Shown here: in pieces, positions 8,870 to 18,046 of the stretch
How the letters are laid out: each line of letters begins with the position of its first letter
How positions within the stretch are numbered: position 1 is the stretch's first letter
Assembly: GCF_018070565.1 (NCBI RefSeq)
Contig: NZ_JAGPXL010000024.1
Span: 34,541-98,540, forward strand
Source of the DNA: Streptomyces sp. B93
GTDB taxonomy: Bacteria; Actinomycetota; Actinomycetes; Streptomycetales; Streptomycetaceae
DNA length: 64,000 bases
Direction: 5' to 3'
Position numbers and translations under genes: made by a program
The notes under the pieces: generated by a model
Told to the model about the DNA's origin: nothing
The model's database searches: none
What the model saw: the letters and a program-made list of their open reading frames with translations, nothing else

Positions 8870-10365
8870 AGCGACGGAGCCTCCTCCAGGAGCGGGTGCC
8901 CCCACTTTTCCACGAAGGCGGCCTCGACCGCGGCGCCCACCTTGTAGAGGCGGTCGTCCTGGAGCGCCGGGGCGATGATCTGGAGGCCCACCGGCAGGTT
9001 GTCCTCCGGTGCGAGACCGCAGGGCAGGGACATCGCGGCGTTGCCCGCCAGGTTGGTCGGGATGGTGCACAGGTCCGCGAGGTACATCGCCATCGGGTCG
9101 TCGGCGCGCTCGCCGATCGCGAAGGCGGTGGTCGGGGTCGTCGGCGAGACGATCACGTCGACCTGCTCGAAGGCCCGCTCGAAGTCCTGCTTGATGAGCG
9201 TGCGGACCTTCTGCGCGGAGCCGTAGTAGGCGTCGTAGTAGCCGCTGGACAGGGCGTACGTGCCGAGCATGATGCGGCGCTTGACCTCGGGGCCGAAACC
9301 GGCCTCGCGGGTCAGGGACGTGACCTCCTCGGCGGAGTGCGTGCCGTCGTCGCCGGTCCGCAGGCCGTAGCGCAGGCCGTCGAAGCGGGCGAGGTTGGAC
9401 GAGCACTCCGACGGCGCGATCAGGTAGTACGCCGACAGGGCGAGGTCGAAGGACGGGCAGTCCAGCTCGACGATCTCGGCGCCCAGCTCCTTCAGCAGCT
9501 CGACGGACTCGTCGAAGCGCTGGATGACACCGGCCTGGTAGCCCTCGCCGCGGAACTGCTTGACCACGCCGACGCGCATCCCGGCGACGCTGCCGTTGCG
9601 GGCGGCCTCGACGACCGCGGGGACCGGGGTGTCGATGGAGGTGGAGTCCATCGGGTCGTGCCCGGCGATGACCTCGTGCAGCAGCGCCGCGTCCAGCACC
9701 GTGCGGGCGCAGGGGCCGCCCTGGTCCAGGGAGGACGAGAAGGCGACCATGCCGTACCGGGACACCGCGCCGTACGTCGGCTTCACGCCGACCGTGCCGG
9801 TGACGGCGGCGGGCTGGCGGATGGAACCGCCGGTGTCCGTGCCGATGGCGAGCGGGGCCTGGTACGAGGCCAGGGCCGCGCTGGAGCCGCCGCCGGAGCC
9901 GCCGGGGATGCGGGTGAGGTCCCACGGGTTCCCGGTCGGGCCGTAGGCGCTGTTCTCGGTGCTGGACCCCATGGCGAACTCGTCCATGTTGGTCTTGCCG
10001 AGGATGACCACGTCGGCGGCCTTCAGCCGCTTGGTGAGCGTCGCGTCGTACGGCGGGATCCAACCCTCCAGGATCTTCGAACCGACGGTCGTGGGCACGC
10101 CCTCGGTGGTGAAGATGTCCTTCAGCGCGAGCGGCACACCGGCCAGCGGGCCGAGCTGCTCGCCGCGCTCCCGCTTGGCGTCGACGGCACGGGCCTGCGC
10201 CAGGGCGCCCTCACGGTCGATGTGCAGGAAGGCGTGCACCTTCTCGTCGACGGCCTCGATACGGGCCAGATGGGCCTCGGTGACCTCGACGGCCGCCAGC
10301 TCGCCGGAGGCGATCTTCTCGGCGATCTCGGCCGCGGTCAGCTTGATGATGGGGCTGTCCGTCAT
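8866..10365 (-). CDS. gatA: Asp-tRNA(Asn)/Glu-tRNA(Gln) amidotransferase subunit A
   Basis: Amidase-signature subunit of GatCAB that hydrolyses glutamine and passes ammonia to subunit B. The Ser-cisSer-Lys triad is visible: Lys82 in LALKDIF, cis-Ser157 in the glycine/serine loop, and nucleophile Ser181 in GTDTGGSIRQ. These positions fit the usual offset from characterised GatA proteins. Length 499 aa is typical. The ATG at 10365 has a strong GGGGGAGGAG site upstream and lies 6 nt after the gatC stop. Confidence 0.97.
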   Translation of the reverse strand: MTDSPIIKLTAAEIAEKIASGELAAVEVTEAHLARIEAVDEKVHAFLHIDREGALAQARAVDAKRERGEQLGPLAGVPLALKDIFTTEGVPTTVGSKILEGWIPPYDATLTKRLKAADVVILGKTNMDEFAMGSSTENSAYGPTGNPWDLTRIPGGSGGGSSAALASYQAPLAIGTDTGGSIRQPAAVTGTVGVKPTYGAVSRYGMVAFSSSLDQGGPCARTVLDAALLHEVIAGHDPMDSTSIDTPVPAVVEAARNGSVAGMRVGVVKQFRGEGYQAGVIQRFDESVELLKELGAEIVELDCPSFDLALSAYYLIAPSECSSNLARFDGLRYGLRTGDDGTHSAEEVTSLTREAGFGPEVKRRIMLGTYALSSGYYDAYYGSAQKVRTLIKQDFERAFEQVDVIVSPTTPTTAFAIGERADDPMAMYLADLCTIPTNLAGNAAMSLPCGLAPEDNLPVGLQIIAPALQDDRLYKVGAAVEAAFVEKWGHPLLEEAPSL

Positions 10366-10371
10366 TGGGTG

Positions 10372-10668
10372 TTACTCCTCCCCCAGGATCTGCGGCACCT
10401 TGAAACGCTGCTGCTCCTGGGCCGGGGCGCCGGAGAGCGCCTGCTCGGGGGTGAGCGAGGGGCGGACCTCGTCCGGGCGCATGACGTTCGTCAGCGGGAG
10501 CGGGTGCGAGGTCGGCGGAACGTCTTGGTCGGCGACCTCGCTGACGCGGGCGACCGCGCCGATGATGTCGTCCAGCTGGCCGGCGAAGTGATCAAGCTCT
10601 TCGGGCTTCAGCTCCAGACGCGCCAGCCGGGCGAGGTGGGCGACCTCCTCGCGCGTGATGCCAGGCAT
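10372..10668 (-). CDS. gatC: Asp-tRNA(Asn)/Glu-tRNA(Gln) amidotransferase subunit C
   Basis: Small belt subunit that wraps around GatA and GatB and stabilises the complex. The 98-aa sequence has the family features: REEVAHLARLARLEL at the N-terminus, a DDIIGAVARVSEVD-type helix, a proline-rich TSHPLPL segment, MRPDEV, and the C-terminal FKVPQILGEE. The ATG at 10668 is preceded by CAGAGGAT. First gene of the operon; on the minus strand a -10-like TAGGAT (10715-10710) lies upstream, with TTAACG 19 nt further upstream as a possible but poor -35. Confidence 0.95.
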   Translation of the reverse strand: MPGITREEVAHLARLARLELKPEELDHFAGQLDDIIGAVARVSEVADQDVPPTSHPLPLTNVMRPDEVRPSLTPEQALSGAPAQEQQRFKVPQILGEE

Positions 10669-10893
10669 GCAGCGATCCTCTGGGGTGAGTGTGATTTGGT
10701 TTGGGGCCAATCCTATGGGGCGGGGACGGGTGCCCGTTAAACGGTTTCGTGGCAGCTGCGGGCAGTCGTGCCGCTGGGGCGGCACCGGTGGGCGCAGCGG
10801 CACCCCGCCAGCGCGGGCAAGCACACCCACCCCCGGCCAGCGGTCACGCCGGGCAGTCCCCTGGTGGACGGGTGCCTACAGGCGGGCGGGAAA

Positions 10894-13230
10894 CTACTCG
10901 TCGGTCGCCGCCGCAGGCAGCGCGGCGCGGGGCCGCTGCCACCCCCGGGACCCCCGCGCCAGCAACCACGCCGTCGTCTCCTCGGGCGGCATCGCGGCCG
11001 CGACCAGCCAGCCCTGTACGGCGTCACACCCCAGGTCCCGCAGCCGCTCCCACGTCTCGTCGTCCTCCACGCCCTCGGCGACGACGAGCAGCCCGAGGGA
11101 GTGGGCGAGGTCGACCGTGCACCGCACGATCTCCGCGTCCTCGGTGTCCACGGCGAGCCGCGCCACGAAGGACCGGTCGATCTTCAGCTCGCTCACCGGG
11201 AGGCGCCGAAGGTGCACCAGCGAGGAGTACCCCGTGCCGAAGTCGTCCAGGGACATCTTCACCCCGTGCCCGGTGAGCCCGGCGAGGGTGTCGGCGGCCC
11301 GCTGCGGGTCCTCCAGGAGCACATGCTCGGTGATCTCCAGCTGGAGCGCCCCCGCGGGGACGCCGTGCCGGGCCAGCCGGGCGGCGACGGACCCGGCGAA
11401 GCCGGGGGTGTGCACATCGCGCGGGGAGACGTTCACCGCGACCGGCACGAACAGCCCCTGTCCGCGCCACTTGGCGACCTGCCCGAGCGCCGTCTCCAGC
11501 ACGTACTCGGTGAGGACCGGCATCAGCCCGGACGACTCGGCGATCGCGATGAACTCGTCCGGCGGCACCTTCCCGCGCTCGGGGTGCACCCACCGCACCA
11601 GCGCCTCGAGCCCGGCGACCTGCCCGTCGAAGCGGACCTTGGGCTGGTAGTGCAGCTGCACCTCGCGCGCGTCCAGGGCGCGGCGCAGGTCGGCCAGCAG
11701 GCCGAGCCGGTCGGGGGTGTTGGAGTCGCGCTTGGACTCGTAGACCTCGACCCCGGTCCGGTCCCGTTTGGCCTGGTACATCGCGACGTCGGCGCGGCGC
11801 AGCATGCCCTCCGCGTCCAGGGCGTGGTCGGGGTAGACGGCGACCCCGGCGCTGGCCTCCAGCACCAGGGTGAGGCCGTCCAGGTCGAGCGGGGAGCTGA
11901 GTTCCGCGACCAGGTTGCGGGCCACTCGGGTCGCCGAGGTGGTGGAGTCGGCGACCGGCAGTAACACGGCGAACTCGTCGCCGCCGAGCCGGGCCGCCTC
12001 CGCCCCGCGGGGCAGCGCCAGCCGCAGCCGGTCGGCGGTCTGGAGCAGCAGCCGGTCACCGGCGAGATGACCGAGGGTGTCATTGACCGAGCGGAAGCGG
12101 TCGAGGTCGATCAGCATCAGGGCGGAGCGGGCGCCGATGCGTTCGGCGTCGTCCAGCGCGGTCCAGATGCGTTCCAGCAGCCACTGCCGGTTGGGCAGTC
12201 CGGTCAGCGGGTCGCGCAGCTGCTCCTCGGCGCGGGCGCGGGCCATCCACAGGGTGGAGTCGAGCGCGATGAGCGGGATGGAGAACAGCGGCAGCAGGAT
12301 CGGCTCGGCGACGGCGACGACGCAGACCAGCGGTGCGATGCCGAGCAGCGCCACGGCGACCAGGCCCTGTCTGACCAGGGCGGTGCGGGCGATGGTGGGC
12401 AGACCGCCGGTCGGGGGCGCGTGCAGGTACCACAGCAGGACGCGGGTGACCGCGAGGTAGGCGACGGCGACCAGCACCACGCCGGGGGCGGTGTAGAGGG
12501 TCCAGGTGTCCGGGGGCCAGGGGTGCTCGACGGACGGCACCCGTCCGAAGGCGGCCAGGACCAGCGCGCCGGCGCCGATGCCGAGGATGTCCACCGCGCC
12601 GTGCAGCACGCCCTGGCGCCAGCGGTGGCGGCGGGCTATGCCGACCAGGACGACGACGGTGAGGCTGACCATCCCGGCGGACACCCAGCCGTACAGCAGC
12701 AGTACGGCGAGGGTGAGCGCGGCGCCGGAGCCGGTGCCGCCCCACCAGCGGGCGCGGCCGAGGGCGACCAGGTGGCCGACGATGATGCCGGTGAGGACGG
12801 CCAGGGACCAGCCGACCGTGCCGGACGGGAAGAGCGCGTGGTTGCCGGTGAAGGCGCGCAGGAACCCGGCGCCGAGCACGAAGGCGGCGGCGGCGACCAC
12901 GGCCGCGGGCAGCGCGGGCCATGCCTGGTGGCGGTCGGTGTCGGCGCCCGGTCCGGTGCCCGGCAGTCCGGCGGTGTGCCCGGCGCCCGGGTGTCCGGCG
13001 AACTGCCCGCCGTGCGGGCCGTGTCCGGGCGGCACTCGGCCGGGCCCGGTGTGGGCGGGCCGGACGTGCCCGGGTCCCACGGGTGCCGGTCCGGCGTGCC
13101 CGGGTGCCTGCGCGGGGCGGCCGAGGCGGCTTGCGGGGCCGGCGCGCCACAGCGGGCGGCGGCCCGTCCGCCAGGCACCGGCCATCCGGCGCAGGCGTGA
13201 GTCCGGGGCGGCGCTCTCGGTCGGTTCCAT
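10894..13230 (-). CDS. rmdB: membrane-bound GGDEF-EAL cyclic di-GMP enzyme, RmdB-like, 778 aa
   Basis: Bifunctional-looking c-di-GMP turnover protein. Layout: a Pro/Gly/His-rich low-complexity N-terminus (about residues 30-110), roughly eight transmembrane segments (about 110-335), then GGDEF (motif intact, residues 416-420) and EAL (EAL at 542-544; DDFGTGYSSL, LKIDRSF and VVAEGVED all present). The EAL metal and catalytic residues look complete, so phosphodiesterase activity is expected. The allosteric RxxD I-site before GGDEF is missing (PRGA at that position). Leu423, three residues after GGDEF, is encoded by TTA (11962-11964), a bldA-dependence signal. The name rests on the family and on its place between gatC and ligA, as in S. 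coelicolor from memory. Confidence 0.88.
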   Translation of the reverse strand: MEPTESAAPDSRLRRMAGAWRTGRRPLWRAGPASRLGRPAQAPGHAGPAPVGPGHVRPAHTGPGRVPPGHGPHGGQFAGHPGAGHTAGLPGTGPGADTDRHQAWPALPAAVVAAAAFVLGAGFLRAFTGNHALFPSGTVGWSLAVLTGIIVGHLVALGRARWWGGTGSGAALTLAVLLLYGWVSAGMVSLTVVVLVGIARRHRWRQGVLHGAVDILGIGAGALVLAAFGRVPSVEHPWPPDTWTLYTAPGVVLVAVAYLAVTRVLLWYLHAPPTGGLPTIARTALVRQGLVAVALLGIAPLVCVVAVAEPILLPLFSIPLIALDSTLWMARARAEEQLRDPLTGLPNRQWLLERIWTALDDAERIGARSALMLIDLDRFRSVNDTLGHLAGDRLLLQTADRLRLALPRGAEAARLGGDEFAVLLPVADSTTSATRVARNLVAELSSPLDLDGLTLVLEASAGVAVYPDHALDAEGMLRRADVAMYQAKRDRTGVEVYESKRDSNTPDRLGLLADLRRALDAREVQLHYQPKVRFDGQVAGLEALVRWVHPERGKVPPDEFIAIAESSGLMPVLTEYVLETALGQVAKWRGQGLFVPVAVNVSPRDVHTPGFAGSVAARLARHGVPAGALQLEITEHVLLEDPQRAADTLAGLTGHGVKMSLDDFGTGYSSLVHLRRLPVSELKIDRSFVARLAVDTEDAEIVRCTVDLAHSLGLLVVAEGVEDDETWERLRDLGCDAVQGWLVAAAMPPEETTAWLLARGSRGWQRPRAALPAAATDE

Positions 13231-13444
13231 TCCCGTCCCTCTCACAGCCGGCGGTGCCCACGCCACGCGGCCCGATGCCCGACAACCATCCTTGGCGCCG
13301 CGTTGGAAAACCCTTCCCCGGGCCCTCGTTCCAGAGCACGGGGATGCCCCGACCGCAGCTGGGCACGGCAGGCGCACATCTCAACAGTAGGCCGCGGAAG
13401 GCTTCCACGGGCAGCGGTCGTCGGTGGTTGCCCGATTACACCCG

Positions 13445-13484
13445 GGCCACCCGTATGCATCTGATATACGCCGATCGGGTGGCC
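13445..13484 (-). terminator. hairpin downstream of ligA
   Basis: GGCCACCCG (13445-13453) pairs with CGGGTGGCC (13476-13484) around an A/T-rich 22-nt loop. It starts 9 nt after the ligA stop on the minus strand, so it is the likely ligA terminator. The loop itself contains the short palindrome-like TATGCATCTGATATA. Confidence 0.6.
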
Positions 13485-13492
13485 TTCAACCG

Positions 13493-15685
13493 CTACTCCT
13501 CGGCCGGAAGTGCGGCGTCCGCGGCGGCCTCCGGGCCCTGTTCCAGCAGGACGTTGAACCCGTCCTCGTTCAGGACCGGCACCTTCAGCTGCATCGCCTT
13601 GTCGTATTTCGATCCGGGGTTGTCACCCACAACGACGAACGCCGTCTTCTTCGAAACCGACCCGGTCACCTTGGCGCCCCTGCTCTGCAACGCCTCCTTG
13701 GCGCCGTCGCGGGTGAAGTGCTCCAGCGTTCCGGTCACGACCACCGTGAGCCCTTCCAGCGGGCGGGGGCCCTGGTCCTCGCCGGAACCCTCCTCCTCCA
13801 TGCGGACCCCGGCCGCCTTCCACTTGCGCAGGATCTCCTGGTGCCACTCCTCGGCGAACCACTCCTTCAGCGAGGCGGCGATGATCGGGCCGACGCCCTC
13901 GGTGTTCGCCAGCTCCTCCTCGCTCGCCTGCTCGATGCGGTCGACGGAACGGAACTCCCGGGCCAGCGCCTCGGCCGCCACCGGCCCGACATGACGGATC
14001 GACAACCCGGTCAGAATCCTCGCGAGCGGGCGCTCCTTGGCCGCGGCGATGTTCTCCAGCATGGCGAGCGCGTTCTTCTTGGGCTTGCCCTCCTGGTTGG
14101 CGAAGACCGTGACGACCTTCTCCTCGCCCGTCTTCGGGTCGCGCTTGGGCAGCCCGCTGTCCTGGTCGAGGACGTACGCCTTGATGGGCAGCAGCTGCTC
14201 CACGGTGAGGTCGAACAGATCCCCCTCGTCCGTCAGCGGCGGGGCCTTCGGCTCCAGCGGCTTGGTGAAGGCCGCCGCGGCGACATAGCCGAAGTGCTCG
14301 ATGTCCAGCGCCTTGCGGCCCGCCAGGTAGAACAGGCGCTCCCGCAACTGCGCCGGGCAGGTTTGGGCGTTCGGGCAGCGCAGGTCGACGTCGCCCTCCT
14401 TCATCGGCCTGAGCGCCGTACCGCATTCTGGGCACTCGGCGGGCATCACGAACTCGCGCTCGCTGCCGTCGCGCAGGTCGACGACCGGGCCCAGGATCTC
14501 CGGGATCACGTCACCGGCCTTGCGCAGCACCACCGTGTCCCCGATGAGGACGCCCTTGGCCTTGACCACGTCCTGGTTGTGCAGGGTGGCGAACTCCACC
14601 TCGGAGCCCGCGACGGTGACCGGCTCGACCTGCGCGTACGGGGTGACGCGGCCGGTGCGGCCCACGCCGACGCGGATGTTGACCAGTTTGGTGTTCACCT
14701 CCTCCGGCGCGTACTTGTACGCGATCGCCCAGCGCGGGGCGCGGGAGGTGGAGCCGAGGCGGCCCTGGAGCGGGATCTCGTCGAGCTTGATGACGGCGCC
14801 GTCGATCTCGTGCGCCACCGAGTGGCGGTTCTCGCCGTAGTGGGCGATGAACTCGCGTACGCCGTCCAGGTCGTCGACGACGCGGTTGTGCGAGGAGGTC
14901 GGCAGGCCCCACTCCTTGAGCAGGTCGTACGCCTGGGAGAGCCGGGTCAGGCCCTCGAAGCCCTCCAGGGCACCGATGCCGTGCACGACCATGTGCAGCG
15001 GCAGCGTCGCGGTGACCCTGGGGTCCTTCTGGCGCAACGAACCCGAGGCGGAGTTGCGGGGGTTGGCGTACGGCTTCTCACCGGCGGCCACCCGGCGGGC
15101 GTTGAGGTCCTGGAACGCCTCCATCGGGAAGTAGACCTCGCCGCGGATCTCCACGAGCCGGGGGACGCGGTCGCCGTGCAGGCGGTGCGGGATCTCCCCG
15201 ATCGTCATGACGTTCGGCGTGATGTCCTCGCCCACCCGGCCGTCGCCGCGGGTGGCCGCGCGGACCAGTCTGCCGTCCTCGTAGGTCAGGTTGACCGCGA
15301 GTCCGTCGACCTTCAGCTCGCACAGCAGGTGGTAGTCGGGGGTGCCGACGTCCTTCGCCACCCGCTCGGCCCAGGCGGCGAGCCCTTCGTCGTCGAAGAC
15401 GTTGTCCAGGGAGAGCATCCGCTGGCGGTGCTCCACCTCGGCGAGGTCCGTCTCGTACGCCACCGCGACCTTCTGGGTCGGCGAGTCGGGCGTGCGCAGC
15501 TCGGGGTGCTCCTCCTCCAGCGCCTCCAGGTGGCGCATCAGCTCGTCGAACTCGGCGTCGCTGATGACGGGAGCGTCCTTCACGTAGTAACGGAAGCGGT
15601 GCTCCTCGATCTCCTGGGCGAGCTGCGCGTGCCTGTCCCGTGCCTCGGCGGGCACCGTCGTCTCCGCTTGCTTGTCGCCGGCCAC
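13493..15685 (-). CDS. ligA: NAD-dependent DNA ligase LigA
   Basis: Seals nicks in replication and repair using NAD. Domains in order: Ia (YYVKDAPVISDAEFDEL), the adenylation domain with the nucleophile Lys125 in ELKVDGLAVN, an OB fold, a four-cysteine zinc finger (CPECG ... CPNAQTCPAQ), helix-hairpin-helix repeats and a C-terminal BRCT domain (GLTVVVTGTLEHFTR). Length 730 aa is usual for actinobacteria. Start is GTG at 15685 with GGGAGGA 6-9 nt upstream. The MetE-like gene ends 15 nt upstream, so they may share a transcript. Confidence 0.97.
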   Translation of the reverse strand: MAGDKQAETTVPAEARDRHAQLAQEIEEHRFRYYVKDAPVISDAEFDELMRHLEALEEEHPELRTPDSPTQKVAVAYETDLAEVEHRQRMLSLDNVFDDEGLAAWAERVAKDVGTPDYHLLCELKVDGLAVNLTYEDGRLVRAATRGDGRVGEDITPNVMTIGEIPHRLHGDRVPRLVEIRGEVYFPMEAFQDLNARRVAAGEKPYANPRNSASGSLRQKDPRVTATLPLHMVVHGIGALEGFEGLTRLSQAYDLLKEWGLPTSSHNRVVDDLDGVREFIAHYGENRHSVAHEIDGAVIKLDEIPLQGRLGSTSRAPRWAIAYKYAPEEVNTKLVNIRVGVGRTGRVTPYAQVEPVTVAGSEVEFATLHNQDVVKAKGVLIGDTVVLRKAGDVIPEILGPVVDLRDGSEREFVMPAECPECGTALRPMKEGDVDLRCPNAQTCPAQLRERLFYLAGRKALDIEHFGYVAAAAFTKPLEPKAPPLTDEGDLFDLTVEQLLPIKAYVLDQDSGLPKRDPKTGEEKVVTVFANQEGKPKKNALAMLENIAAAKERPLARILTGLSIRHVGPVAAEALAREFRSVDRIEQASEEELANTEGVGPIIAASLKEWFAEEWHQEILRKWKAAGVRMEEEGSGEDQGPRPLEGLTVVVTGTLEHFTRDGAKEALQSRGAKVTGSVSKKTAFVVVGDNPGSKYDKAMQLKVPVLNEDGFNVLLEQGPEAAADAALPAEE

Positions 15686-15700
15686 CGTGTTGTCCTCCCG

Positions 15701-16708
15701 TTACTCTGGGTTGTCCGCGAGGGATCTCGCCGCCCGGACGCAGTGGGCGAGCGCCCGACGGGCGTACTCGGGGGACGCACCCGCGAGCCCGCACGCCGGA
15801 GTGACCGTGACGGCATCCGTGAGAAGGCCCGGATGCAGCCCCAGCCTGCGCCAGAGCGTCCTGACACCCATGACGCTACCGGCAGGGTCCGACAATGGGC
15901 CGTCCGTGCCCGGCACCACACCGGCGAACAGCCGGGTCCCCCCTTCCACCGCCTCACCGATCACCTCGTCGTCACGCTCGGTGAGGAGCGAGAAGTCGAA
16001 GGAGATCCCCTTAGCCCCGGCCCGGCGCAGCAGCGCGAACGGCACGTCCGGTGCGCACGAGTGGACCACGACGGGGCCGCCGTCGTGCACCCCCATGACG
16101 TCCCGGAGCGTGGCCTCGGCGACCTGCCGGTCGACGGCGCGGTGGGTGCGGTAGCCGCTGGCGGTCCTCACCTGCCCGCGCAGTACGGCGGTCAGTGACG
16201 GTTCGTCGAGTTGCAGGACGATGTGCGCGCCGGGGACGCGGCGCCGTACCTCCGCCAGGTGCAGTCGCAGGCCCTCGGTGAGCGAGGCGGCGAGGTCGCG
16301 GCAGGCGCCGGGGTCGGAGAGGGCGGCCTCGCCGTTCCTCAGCTCCAGTGCGGCGGCCAGCGTCCACGGGCCGACCGCCTGCACCTTCAGCGGCCCCTCG
16401 TAGTCCCGGGTGTACTCCTCGAGGGCGTCGAGGTCCTCCCCGAGCCAGGAACGGGCCCGCCGGGTGTCCCGGCCCGGCCGGTCCCCGATCCGCCAGCCAC
16501 TGGGCTCCACGCGCGCGTACAGCTCGACGAGCAGCCCGGCGGTCCGGCCGATCATGTCGGCGCCGGGGCCGCGCGCGGGCAGCTCGGCGAGGTACGGGAA
16601 GTCCTCGAAGGACCCGGTGACGGTCTTGGCGGCCTCCCGGGCATCGGTCCCGGGCATGGACCCGACGCCGGTGGCGGCGCCGAAGCTGATCTGGCTGTTT
16701 TCGCTCAC
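15701..16708 (-). CDS. MetE C-terminal-domain-like protein (cobalamin-independent methionine synthase family), 335 aa
   Basis: Single-domain relative of the catalytic barrel of MetE. The start FGAATGVGSMPGTDAREA, the central VQAVGPWTLAAALEL, VLQLDEPSLTAVL, and VVHSCAPDVPFALL (zinc-binding His/Cys type) are all recognisable. At 335 aa it lacks the N-terminal half of full MetE (about 750 aa). Whether it makes methionine is uncertain; stand-alone versions may use a different methyl donor or corrinoid protein. Start is GTG at 16708. It sits directly upstream of ligA and downstream of an SDR gene on the same strand. Confidence 0.85.
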   Translation of the reverse strand: MSENSQISFGAATGVGSMPGTDAREAAKTVTGSFEDFPYLAELPARGPGADMIGRTAGLLVELYARVEPSGWRIGDRPGRDTRRARSWLGEDLDALEEYTRDYEGPLKVQAVGPWTLAAALELRNGEAALSDPGACRDLAASLTEGLRLHLAEVRRRVPGAHIVLQLDEPSLTAVLRGQVRTASGYRTHRAVDRQVAEATLRDVMGVHDGGPVVVHSCAPDVPFALLRRAGAKGISFDFSLLTERDDEVIGEAVEGGTRLFAGVVPGTDGPLSDPAGSVMGVRTLWRRLGLHPGLLTDAVTVTPACGLAGASPEYARRALAHCVRAARSLADNPE

Positions 16709-16739
16709 CGGAGCAGCCTACGGAACCCTCCGCGGACGA

Positions 16740-17438
16740 TCAGCGGCCCGGGCGCACCGTCAGGTCGTTGACCTCCGCGTCCCTGGGCAGGTCCAGGGCC
16801 ATCAGGATGGTGGTGGCGACGGACTCGGGGTCGATCCACCGGCCGGGGTCGTAGTCCTTGCCCTCCTGCTGGTGGACCTTGGCCTGCATGGGGCTGGCGG
16901 TGCGGCCGGGGTAGACGGAGGTGACGCGGACGCCGTTGGCGTGCTCCTCGTGGCGCAGGGAGTCGGCGAGGGCCTTCAGGCCGTGCTTGGAGGCCGCGTA
17001 CGCCGACCAGCCCGCGTGGGCGGCGAGGCCCGCGCCGGAGTTGACGAAGAGGACGTGGCCGCGGGCGGTGCGCAGCTGGGGCAGGAAGTGCCGGGTCAGC
17101 TCGGCGGGGGCGAGCAGGTTGACGTTGAGCTGATGGCGCCAGGTCTTCGGGGTCAGGTCACCGACCGGGCCCAGGTCGACGACGCCCGCGATGTGCAGTA
17201 GGGAGTCGACCCGGTCGGGCAGGGTCTGGTGGGAGAAGGCCCAGCTGAGGCGGTCCGGGTCGGCGAGGTCGCCGACCAGCGTCCGGGCTCCCGGGAACTG
17301 GGCGGCCAGCTCCTTGGCGCGGCCCGCGTCGCGCGCGTGGAGCACGAGTTCGTCCCCGCGCGCGTGCAGTCGGCGGGACACGGCCGCGCCGATGCCGGAC
17401 CCGGCCCCGGTGATCACATGTGTAGCCATGCCCGCCAT
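16740..17438 (-). CDS. short-chain dehydrogenase/reductase (SDR), about 232 aa
   Basis: Classical SDR oxidoreductase. The dinucleotide loop TGAGSGIG is at residues 10-17, the structural NVNLLAP segment follows, and the catalytic Tyr-Lys pair is in YAASK, with Ser in NSGAG upstream. The SVYPGRTASPMQ stretch after the active site fits the family. The substrate is unknown. Start may be the ATG at 17438 or the one three codons downstream (17429, MATHVITG); the second matches the usual SDR N-terminus better, while the first has the purine-rich GGGGGGTGCGAG just upstream. Confidence 0.87.
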   Translation of the reverse strand: MAGMATHVITGAGSGIGAAVSRRLHARGDELVLHARDAGRAKELAAQFPGARTLVGDLADPDRLSWAFSHQTLPDRVDSLLHIAGVVDLGPVGDLTPKTWRHQLNVNLLAPAELTRHFLPQLRTARGHVLFVNSGAGLAAHAGWSAYAASKHGLKALADSLRHEEHANGVRVTSVYPGRTASPMQAKVHQQEGKDYDPGRWIDPESVATTILMALDLPRDAEVNDLTVRPGR

Positions 17439-17456
17439 GCTCGCACCCCCCGGGCG

Positions 17457-17996
17457 TCACACGACGCCCAGGTTCTCCTCCAGATAGGCCAGCGCCCCCA
17501 CCGGCTCGTCGGCGAAGAAGACCAGGTCGGCCAGCGGGCGGGGCAGGAAGCCCTCGTCCTCCATCCGCCGGAACTGCTCCTTCAGCCCGTCGTAGAAGCC
17601 CGCGGTGTTCAGCAGCACCACCGGCTTCCCGGTCCGCCCGTGCTTCTTCAGCTCCAGGATCTCCGTCGCCTCGTCCAGCGTGCCCGTGCCGCCCACCATG
17701 ATCACGACCGCGTCGGCCTTGTCGAGCAGCAGCTTCTTGCGCTCGGCGAGGTCCCGCGCGATCACCATCTCGTCGGCGCCGGGACGCGCCTTGGCCGACA
17801 GGAAGTCCACCGAGACCCCGATCAGCCGCCCGCCCGCCTCCTGCACGCCGTCGGCGACCACCTTCATCAGACCGACGTCGGAGCCGCCCCACACGAGCGC
17901 GTGACCGCCCTTGCCGAGCAGCTTCGCGAACTCCCGCGCGGGGCGGGTGTAGCGCTCGTCGAGGTCGGCGGCGGAGAGGAAGACACAGATGTTCAT
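17457..17996 (-). CDS. TIGR00730/LOG-family Rossmann-fold protein, 179 aa
   Basis: Member of the family that includes cytokinin riboside 5'-monophosphate phosphoribohydrolases (LOG) and molybdenum-cofactor-carrier-like proteins. Seen: VWGGSDVGLMKVVADG, the ARDLAERKK helix with the conserved Arg-Lys, and the nucleotide loop at residues 101-109. That loop is VGGTGTLDE, whereas characterised LOG enzymes have PGGxGTxxE; Pro is replaced by Val, while the Gly, Thr and Glu residues remain. Phosphoribohydrolase activity is therefore plausible but not assured. The ATG at 17996 starts MNICVFLSAAD, as in the family. It precedes the SDR gene by 18 nt. Confidence 0.85.
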   Translation of the reverse strand: MNICVFLSAADLDERYTRPAREFAKLLGKGGHALVWGGSDVGLMKVVADGVQEAGGRLIGVSVDFLSAKARPGADEMVIARDLAERKKLLLDKADAVVIMVGGTGTLDEATEILELKKHGRTGKPVVLLNTAGFYDGLKEQFRRMEDEGFLPRPLADLVFFADEPVGALAYLEENLGVV

Positions 17997-18046
17997 GGAG
18001 CCACCGTACGCGGGAACAACCGCCGCCCCGGACGCGCTGTCCCGGT

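Noticed and set aside
13424..16198. A 924-codon plus-strand frame opposite ligA
   Set aside because: It mirrors ligA and the MetE-like gene, which have clear catalytic motifs on the minus strand; the product is low-complexity and matches no family.
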